A stretch of 47,980 nucleotides of DNA from Chitinophagaceae bacterium. Its GTDB lineage: Bacteria; Bacteroidota; Bacteroidia; Chitinophagales; Chitinophagaceae. Under the pieces are notes generated by a model that was not told the DNA's origin, did not search any database, and worked only from the letters and a program-made list of their open reading frames with translations. This document shows positions 34,742 to 40,852 of this stretch, one piece after another. The position numbers were made by a program, and so were the translations under genes. Numbering within the stretch: position 1 is the stretch's first letter; the number at the start of each line of letters is the position of its first letter. The DNA lies in contig JAIEMK010000066.1 of NCBI GenBank assembly GCA_019752295.1, forward strand, positions 1 through 47,980. The letters are read 5' to 3'.

Positions 34742-35824
34742 ATGAATTCGATTCGGGAAAAAGCTTTGTTTTATTTAACTGGTAGTAAAGACCTTTCATT
34801 GGTTGGAGAAGAAACACTGATCAAACTGGCTAATGAATATCCCTATTTTGCACCTGTGCAGTTTTTGCTCACAGTAAAACAAAAAGAGAATGGGCAGGAT
34901 TTTTTAAATCAGGCTCAAAAAACAAGTCTCTATTTCACTAACCCTTATTGGTTACATTATTTATTACAACAAAACGAAGCGGCTGCAGAGATTTTGGGAA
35001 CCAGCCCTGTGTTGCCATCCATTATCGAAGGTATTCAACCTGTAACCCTCAATAAATCATCTTCTGAAGAACCTGTTTTCCCGGATATTGAGCAGGATAT
35101 TCCTACTAAAGCTCCTATTGAAAAAAGCTTTGCTTCTGGTATGAGCATTCCAACCATCGAACTGGTAAAAGAAATGATGCGGGGAATAGATCAACAGGTT
35201 GCAAAAGAAAAAATTCAGGATACCAATATCGACTTGCCTACTACCAATACAGACCGCGTGGAAGAAACAAGACTGCCCACGCCAAGTCAGCCCATTCAAC
35301 CTACGGCTTACCCGAAAGAAACCGAAACCTTTCAGGCGGCCAGTTACGACGAAGCGGCAGCCACTAACCTCAGTAATTCTAAAATTGCAAACCTGCTTTC
35401 AAGTCAGTTAGCCGATTTCAAAAAACCGGTTGCCGAAGAAGAAAAGCTCGAAATAGCTAGAGAGCCCATGCATACTGTGGATTATTTTGCATCACAGGGT
35501 ATCAAAATCGACCTTTCCAGTATTCCGCAAGATAAACTTACTGCACAACTCAGACGATTTACTGATTGGTTAAAATACATGAAGAAAGACAACCCCAACC
35601 CTATCGACCTCGGAACCCGACAGGATTTGGAAGAAGCAGTAGCAATTATTGCAAGAACTTCGAACGAACAAAAGGAGATTGTAACAGAAACGATGGCCGA
35701 TGTTTTACAGAAACAGGGGCAGATTGATAAGGCAATTCAGCTCTATATCAAATTAAGTTTTATAAATCCTGAAAAATCCGCTTATTTTGCTGCCAAAATT
35801 CAACATTTAAAAGGTATACAATGA
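34742..35824 (+). CDS. Conserved hypothetical protein between lptE and secG
   Basis: 360 residues, no signal peptide or TM helix. The N-terminal 90 residues are helical (IREKALFYLTGSKDLSLVGEETLIKLANEYPYFAPVQFLL). A low-complexity middle rich in Pro, Glu and Thr (about 100-220) links to a C-terminal part that looks like one or two TPR-type helix pairs, RTSNEQKEIVTETMADVLQK followed by QGQIDKAIQLYIKLSFINPEKSAYFAAKIQ. The QGQIDKAIQLYIKL segment reads as a TPR. I recall similar proteins beside secG in other Bacteroidota, with no known role. The ATG of secG overlaps its stop (ATGA). Confidence 0.75.
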   Translation: MNSIREKALFYLTGSKDLSLVGEETLIKLANEYPYFAPVQFLLTVKQKENGQDFLNQAQKTSLYFTNPYWLHYLLQQNEAAAEILGTSPVLPSIIEGIQPVTLNKSSSEEPVFPDIEQDIPTKAPIEKSFASGMSIPTIELVKEMMRGIDQQVAKEKIQDTNIDLPTTNTDRVEETRLPTPSQPIQPTAYPKETETFQAASYDEAAATNLSNSKIANLLSSQLADFKKPVAEEEKLEIAREPMHTVDYFASQGIKIDLSSIPQDKLTAQLRRFTDWLKYMKKDNPNPIDLGTRQDLEEAVAIIARTSNEQKEIVTETMADVLQKQGQIDKAIQLYIKLSFINPEKSAYFAAKIQHLKGIQ

Positions 35825-36168
35825 TAATTCTGTTTTTGATCCTGATTGTGATTGCCTGTGCGGCGCTTGGCTTTATTGTTTTGGTTCAAAACCCCAAGGG
35901 AGGCGGTCTGTCTGCGAATGTGGGCGGTTTAAGCAACCAGTTGATGGGTGTTAAGCAAACCACCGACGTATTGGAAAAAGGCACCTGGTTATTTGCCGGC
36001 ATTATTGCTTTATTGGCTTTATTCTCTAGCTTATTCTTAAAATCTGGTGGTAGTTCTGTCGATAATTCTTTGTTGCAAAAAGTAAATACCAGCAGCTCAG
36101 CACCTGCTACACCTGCTCCGGCGCCTACAAATGCAGCTCCGATACAGTCAGCACCTGCAAAAAAATAA
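35821..36168 (+). CDS. secG: Preprotein translocase subunit SecG
   Basis: 115 residues. Two TM helices (IILFLILIVIACAALGFIVLV and GTWLFAGIIALLALFSSLFL) flank the SecG loop VQNPKGGGLSANVGG. The Ala/Pro-rich tail APATPAPAPTNAAPIQSAPAKK is common in Bacteroidota. SecG assists SecYE in export. It overlaps the previous gene by 4 nt and is followed by a strong terminator. Confidence 0.93.
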   Translation: MIILFLILIVIACAALGFIVLVQNPKGGGLSANVGGLSNQLMGVKQTTDVLEKGTWLFAGIIALLALFSSLFLKSGGSSVDNSLLQKVNTSSSAPATPAPAPTNAAPIQSAPAKK

Positions 36169-36189
36169 TTCATTTTATGATGAATCTGG

Positions 36190-36219
36190 CCCTGTCTGTT
36201 ATTTCAGACAGGGTTTTTT
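36190..36219 (+). terminator. Rho-independent terminator after secG
   Basis: A 9-bp stem CCCTGTCTG/CAGACAGGG (36190-36198 with 36205-36213), a 6-nt loop and six T. It ends the miaB-secG transcript, so mltG and yihY probably need their own promoter. Confidence 0.88.
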
Positions 36220-36246
36220 ATTTAATTTAAACCAATGAAATGAGCA

Positions 36247-36262
36247 TGACAAAAATTTGTCA
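36247..36262. promoter_or_regulatory. Near-palindrome TGACAAAAATTTGTCA upstream of mltG
   Basis: Seven-bp arms TGACAAA/TTTGTCA around AA, at the 5' end of repeat copy B. The outer bases of the palindrome are not kept in copy A, so the palindrome is probably not the conserved feature. Confidence 0.4.
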
Positions 36263-36319
36263 GCAACTGAAATGTTTGTTAGCGAATTACATGTAGCCAA
36301 AATCAATAAAAAACACATG
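36250..36319 (+). repeat. 70-nt leader repeat, copy B (before mltG)
   Basis: The segment CAAAAATTTGT through the mltG ATG aligns without gaps to copy A at 29017-29086 (61 of 70 identical). Here the internal frame that reads MFVSELHVAKIN runs on without a stop (36272 onward) into mltG. It lies directly after the secG terminator, where a promoter for mltG is expected. Confidence 0.85.
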
Positions 36320-37354
36320 AAATCATTTATCCGTATTTTAATAGTCATCATCATCCTTTTGGGTGTGGCATCCCTCTGGCTGGTATTTGGTACAGGTACC
36401 GCTTTTTCAGAAAAGAGTAAATATTTTCTTATTAGAGAAGATGCAAAAGATAAAAATGCAGTACTCGAAACACTGGCAGAAAATAATATCGTTAAATACC
36501 CTTTTGCGTTAGATATGCTCATTAATTTAAGTGGAGGATGGAACCATTTAAAGTCAGGTAAATATGAGGTCAAGAAAGGGCAAACCATCTGGTCGATTGC
36601 CCGACAAATCAAAAACGGCAGAGTAGCCGAAATGAAATTGGTGATCAACCGTATTCGCATCAAAGAAGATCTCGCGAAACTGATCAGCAAAAATTTTTCG
36701 CCCGATTCATCCGCTGTGATGCAATATCTAAAATCGAACGATTCATTGGCCAAATGGCATGTTGACAGCAATACCGTTTTCACAATCATCATTCCAGATA
36801 CCTATAGTTTTTACTGGAACGTTTCGCTTGATAAGATTTTTCAAAAACTATACGACGCCAACAATCTTTTCTGGAGTAAAAATGATCGTTCAACAAAGTT
36901 GCAAGCAATCCATTTCAGTAAAGAAGATGCTTATACACTTGCATCAATTGTGGACGAAGAAACTAACTACGACTCTGATAAATATAAAATAGCCAGCGTA
37001 TATATTAATCGCCTGCAAAAACAAATGCCGCTGCAGGCCTGCCCTACCATCAAGTATGCAATGAAGGATTTTACGCTTACCAGAATCTACGAAAAATATC
37101 TTTCTAATCCTTCTCTCTACAATACCTATCGGCACAAAGGGCTACCACCGGGACCAATTTGCACACCATCGCCCAAAACAATTGATATTGTTCTGAATGC
37201 ACCAAAGACCGACTATCTTTTTTTTGTTGCCAAAAGCGATTTTAGCGGATATCATCATTTCAGTAGTAATTTTGCCGAGCATAATTCATACGCAAAAGAA
37301 TATCAGAAAGCATTGGATATTTATATGGCCGAAAAACAAGCAGCTAAGCATTGA
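36317..37354 (+). CDS. mltG: Endolytic peptidoglycan transglycosylase MltG
   Basis: 345 residues from ATG 36317. One N-terminal TM helix (IRILIVIIILLGVASLWLVF) anchors it to the inner membrane. A LysM-like subdomain (GKYEVKKGQTIWSIARQIKNG) precedes the YceG catalytic domain with E215 in ASIVDEETN and HKGLPPGPICTPSPKTI near the end. MltG cuts nascent glycan strands and sets their length. An in-frame ATG at 36272 would add 15 residues (MFVSELHVAKINKKH); that stretch lies in a repeat shared with the L,D-transpeptidase leader. Its stop overlaps the yihY start. Confidence 0.9.
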   Translation: MKSFIRILIVIIILLGVASLWLVFGTGTAFSEKSKYFLIREDAKDKNAVLETLAENNIVKYPFALDMLINLSGGWNHLKSGKYEVKKGQTIWSIARQIKNGRVAEMKLVINRIRIKEDLAKLISKNFSPDSSAVMQYLKSNDSLAKWHVDSNTVFTIIIPDTYSFYWNVSLDKIFQKLYDANNLFWSKNDRSTKLQAIHFSKEDAYTLASIVDEETNYDSDKYKIASVYINRLQKQMPLQACPTIKYAMKDFTLTRIYEKYLSNPSLYNTYRHKGLPPGPICTPSPKTIDIVLNAPKTDYLFFVAKSDFSGYHHFSSNFAEHNSYAKEYQKALDIYMAEKQAAKH

Positions 37355-38334
37355 CAAAACTAGAACGCATTATCGTTACATCAAGACCGGTTGCTTTTTT
37401 AATCAGAAAGAGCAAAGAGCTGATTATTCCAGGGTTTCAGGGCATTCCATTATTTGATGTACTACAATTTTTCTTTACACAAGTAAAAAGATTCGGACTC
37501 AACGAAAGAGCTGCTGCTATTTCATTTAACGCAATTATGGCAATTCCTGCGGCCTGTATCTTTCTATTTTCGGTAGTACCCTATTTACCCGTTTCAGATC
37601 TTTTTAAAACAGAAATCCTTTCACTCACAAAAGACCTCTCACCCAACCAGAATACGTATAAGTTAGTAGAGTCATTTCTAAACGACTTCTTAAAAAAATC
37701 GAGAGGAGGCTTATTATCCTTCGGTATCCTGATGGTATTATATTATGCATCAAATGCAATGATGGGCATCATTCATACTTTCGACAAATCCATTTCAGAA
37801 GCTAAAATTCATTTCATCCATAAGCGCTGGCGTGCAATTAAACTGACAATTTTTTTAATTCTACTAGTAATCAGTTCAGTACTTTTTTTGATCGGGCACG
37901 ACGCTCTGGAAAAAATTCTCAGACACTATTTTCATCTTACACGTGCGCGTCTTGATTGGTGGGAAAGCACACGCTGGCTATTAATTGTAGTACTTATTTT
38001 TTTGGGCATTTCCATCATTTATAAATATGCTCCTTCGGTAAGTAAAAGATGGAATTTGATTACACCAGGTTCATTACTTGCTACATTTCTTACACTTGCT
38101 ACCACTATCGGATTTTCTTTTTGGGTAAACCATTTTGGGAACTACAATAAAGTGTATGGCTCAATTGGTACGGTGATGGTGATTATGGTGCTCATAGATT
38201 TCAACTCACTGATTCTATTAATCGGTTTTGAACTGAATGTAAGTCTTACCTTTCTACAAAAGAAAGTGGAAGAGCGAAAAAAAGAAGAAGCTTTAGTAGC
38301 TACTTTAACTTCCGGAGAGCTCTCAGATCTTTAA
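37351..38334 (+). CDS. YihY/BrkB-family inner-membrane protein
   Basis: 327 residues. It starts with TTG at 37351, overlapping the mltG TGA as TTGA; no ATG appears before the conserved region, so the TTG is well supported. Six TM segments are visible, with the family block FGLNERAAAISFNAIMAIPAACIFLFSVVPYL and then SFGILMVLYYASNAMMGIIHTFDKS, YKYAPSVSKRWNLITPGSLLATFLTLATTIGFSFWVNHFGNYNKVYGSIGTVMVIMVLIDFNSLILLIGFELN. The function of YihY proteins is unresolved (once thought to be RNase BN). The 3' end overlaps trmH by 35 nt in convergent orientation. Confidence 0.9.
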   Translation: MTKLERIIVTSRPVAFLIRKSKELIIPGFQGIPLFDVLQFFFTQVKRFGLNERAAAISFNAIMAIPAACIFLFSVVPYLPVSDLFKTEILSLTKDLSPNQNTYKLVESFLNDFLKKSRGGLLSFGILMVLYYASNAMMGIIHTFDKSISEAKIHFIHKRWRAIKLTIFLILLVISSVLFLIGHDALEKILRHYFHLTRARLDWWESTRWLLIVVLIFLGISIIYKYAPSVSKRWNLITPGSLLATFLTLATTIGFSFWVNHFGNYNKVYGSIGTVMVIMVLIDFNSLILLIGFELNVSLTFLQKKVEERKKEEALVATLTSGELSDL

Positions 38335-38932
38335 ACCTGAATTTTACTTTTGGCTTCGACCACAGTGCTTTGATTTCTTCGATTCTTTCTACTGACAAAC
38401 TGGGATGATCATAATGCCCCGCTAGTTTTTTTTGACGATATGCTTCATAAATACTTACTGCACATGCAACAGAAATATTCAGGCTCTGTATCATGCCAAC
38501 CTGTGGTATCAATATATTTCCGTCTGCAACGCTACGCATTTCTTCACTAATACCATCGTGTTCGTTTCCGAATACTAGTGCCACAGACTCTTGGGTAAAA
38601 TCTATTTCATAAAGATCAACAGCATCAGCCGACAAATGAGTGGTATACACTTTTTGAAAACGACTGCGTAATACTTCCATACATTCAGCAACCGAACTAA
38701 ACTGTTGCACTGTTAGCCATTTTGCTGCGCTGCTACTGCTTTTTGGACCGAAGTAAGTGTGTTTTGGAATTACACTGCTAATAATATAGATATCTTGAAT
38801 CCCTACAGCATCGCAGGTACGCATTACCGCAGAAATATTATGCTGGTCGTGCACATTCTCCATCACAATGGCCAGATTAGCTTGCCTGCTTGAGAGCACT
38901 TTTTGAAATTTACCGGAACGCGCTGGTGTCAT
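38300..38932 (-). CDS. trmH: tRNA (guanosine-2'-O-)-methyltransferase TrmH
   Basis: 210 residues, SPOUT superfamily. TrmH methylates the ribose of G18 in the D-loop. The order fits E. coli TrmH closely: IVMENVHDQHNISAVMRTCDAVGI (motif 1), THLSADAVDLYEIDF, VALVFGNEHDGISEE (motif 2) and IPQVGMIQSLNISVACAVSIYEAYRQ (motif 3, the trefoil knot). The C-terminus (KVKFRFKDLRALRKLK) is basic, for tRNA contact. Its last 35 nt overlap the end of yihY. Confidence 0.9.
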   Translation of the reverse strand: MTPARSGKFQKVLSSRQANLAIVMENVHDQHNISAVMRTCDAVGIQDIYIISSVIPKHTYFGPKSSSSAAKWLTVQQFSSVAECMEVLRSRFQKVYTTHLSADAVDLYEIDFTQESVALVFGNEHDGISEEMRSVADGNILIPQVGMIQSLNISVACAVSIYEAYRQKKLAGHYDHPSLSVERIEEIKALWSKPKVKFRFKDLRALRKLK

Positions 38933-39164
38933 AATAGTTTAAATTCTTGGAATTCCTGCCTCAATAAGATATTTAGGAGGCTGGCAAATATCCCACAATT
39001 CACTATCCCTCCAACCCAAAATTTGGCCTTATGGCCTCTTATTCCTTAAAAAAACACAGTATTTTAATCTTTTTTTAATGCTTTATGAAAATAATGTTAA
39101 CAGATTTCACACAAATGCTCTACTTTTATGATCCGTAACCCAACGTTTAATCCAAACGTACCCA

Positions 39165-39707
39165 ATGTTAACACCCAATAATGCTCGTGGTGAGCACTTA
39201 TTATGGCTTGCGCCTATGCTATATATCTGGGTTGCCAGTATTATAGCACCTATCCAATCGATGGCTATCTATTGGGATGGTGATTATTACACCTTTAGTT
39301 TTCTGAATACTTCCATTATATTTCTAGTTTGTACAGGAATCCCTTATTTATTACACAAACATTTCAGAGAAAATAAAACAAGAAGTCTGGCAATTTCTTG
39401 GATGCATATTCTAAGTTCAGTATTGTTGATGCTGTCGATTTTAATGATTTATACTTATAATCCGCCAATCGACAAAGAATGGAGATACTCTTCTCTTTTA
39501 TTACCACATTTTGAACGCTGGCGTTTCATAAACGACTTTGCACTTGTGTTATTTGCAACTTTTGTATTGGTTCAGATCGTTTATAGCATATATGGATTTG
39601 GCAAACTGATTAGATCGAAATTTGGCAAATCGCATAATAGCGAAATGGGGCAGTATGCTTTTGGAGAAAATCAGGTAGCAGTAAACCCAGCTTTAAATTT
39701 TAGATAG
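39165..39707 (+). CDS. Hypothetical four-TM membrane protein
   Basis: 180 residues. TM segments at WLAPMLYIWVASIIAPI, FLNTSIIFLVCTGIPYLL, SWMHILSSVLLMLSILMIYTY and DFALVLFATFVLVQIVYSIYGF. The tail (SEMGQYAFGENQVAVNPALNFR) is soluble. The spacing resembles four helices of a respiratory subunit I-type core, but no heme-ligand pattern is convincing and I assign no function. It is alone, between trmH (divergent) and a terminator. The 230 nt before it show a TACTTTTA stretch (39121-39128) but no full promoter match. Confidence 0.65.
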   Translation: MLTPNNARGEHLLWLAPMLYIWVASIIAPIQSMAIYWDGDYYTFSFLNTSIIFLVCTGIPYLLHKHFRENKTRSLAISWMHILSSVLLMLSILMIYTYNPPIDKEWRYSSLLLPHFERWRFINDFALVLFATFVLVQIVYSIYGFGKLIRSKFGKSHNSEMGQYAFGENQVAVNPALNFR

Positions 39708-39747
39708 AGTTTCATAATTAATGCCTCTTACGGGCACCCCTAATGAG

Positions 39748-39777
39748 AAAGGTTGAAGTAGTACTTCAGCCTTTTTT
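39748..39777 (+). terminator. Intrinsic terminator between the 4-TM gene and the epimerase
   Basis: A 12-bp stem AAAGGTTGAAGT/ACTTCAGCCTTT with one G-T pair (39748-39759 with 39763-39774), a 3-nt loop, followed by T. As the epimerase gene ends just beyond on the other strand, it may work in both directions. Confidence 0.75.
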
Positions 39778-39783
39778 GTTGCA

Positions 39784-40800
39784 TTATAAGTTGGCATTGA
39801 TACCCAATCCGGCAGATCCGGTGAGTGTTATATTTCCTTCATCGTATTCAATTCCTGTTGCCAAATCTTCCGACAACAATAAGGGACCGTCCATATCCAC
39901 TAAATCCAACTGAGGAAGAAAATTGGCGATGGCTGCAGAACCAATACTCGATTCGTTCATACTACCCATCATTACCTGCAAACCCAGTGCGCGCGCTTCG
40001 GTAATCATTCTTCTGGCGGGAGTAATACCACTGCATTTAGTTAGCTTGATATTGATACCGTGGAAATGATTTTTACAACGTTGCACATCTTGTTCAAATA
40101 CACAAGACTCATCTGCGAAAAGTGGTAGTTCTGATTTTTCAAAAAGAATGCGCATGCCTTCCCAATTGTCTTTTGCGAGGGGTTGTTCTATCATTTCAAC
40201 GCCCAATGCAGCTAGTTGAGGTATTTTTTCCAATGCTTCTTCCAGTTGCCAGCCTGCGTTTGCATCTACCCTGATGGAAGCATTGGTATTGCTCCTTATT
40301 GCTTTTATAATTGCGATATCCTGATCGGTACCTAATTTAATTTTATATACAGGCCATGGTTTTTCATCCATTTTCTTGAGCATTTTATCGATGCTATCAA
40401 TACCAATCGTATAATCGCAAACAGGTGTTTTTTCCCAGGGAGTTTTCCAAAGTTCGTATAATTTTTGGCCCTTCATTTTGCCGTATAAATCCCATGCAGC
40501 CATATCCAGCGCACAAACCAAAAAAGGATTTTCGGGAAACAAATGATGCAAATAATGCCAGTATCTTTCGGGGTCGGTTAATGCAAACTGTTCCACCATT
40601 TTCTTTTTCTTCAAAAGATCTTCTAGCATTTGCGCAACAGTAATATCGTAATAAGTTATGGCAGGTGCTTCACCATAACCAATAAAATTGCCGATTGCAA
40701 GTCCAACTATTAATGATGGTTGTTCTGTTTTGGTTCTACCATTTGAAATGGTAAAAGGATATTTAAATGGCAATTCTTTTTGCCAGTAACTCAATTCCAT
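39784..40800 (-). CDS. Dipeptide epimerase (L-Ala-D/L-Glu epimerase type, enolase superfamily)
   Basis: 338 residues. The muconate-lactonizing-enzyme subgroup signature is complete: K153-I-K155 (catalytic KxK), metal ligands D179 (VDANAGW), E205 (MIEQPL) and D230 (FADES), and the second base K252 (IKLTK). The C-terminal DMDGP motif (302-306) is the hallmark of dipeptide epimerases, binding the substrate amino group. The likely substrate is L-Ala-D-Glu from murein recycling, by family inference. It follows malQ after 52 nt on the same strand. Confidence 0.88.
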   Translation of the reverse strand: MELSYWQKELPFKYPFTISNGRTKTEQPSLIVGLAIGNFIGYGEAPAITYYDITVAQMLEDLLKKKKMVEQFALTDPERYWHYLHHLFPENPFLVCALDMAAWDLYGKMKGQKLYELWKTPWEKTPVCDYTIGIDSIDKMLKKMDEKPWPVYKIKLGTDQDIAIIKAIRSNTNASIRVDANAGWQLEEALEKIPQLAALGVEMIEQPLAKDNWEGMRILFEKSELPLFADESCVFEQDVQRCKNHFHGINIKLTKCSGITPARRMITEARALGLQVMMGSMNESSIGSAAIANFLPQLDLVDMDGPLLLSEDLATGIEYDEGNITLTGSAGLGINANL

Positions 40801-40852
40801 AAATCCCTCAAATTAAGCATACAAGTTCGCCACAAATAAGTAATTGGCAAGA

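Noticed and set aside
39165..39707. Cytochrome oxidase subunit I-like protein
   Set aside because: Hydrophobic pattern only; no conserved heme or copper histidine pairs were visible.
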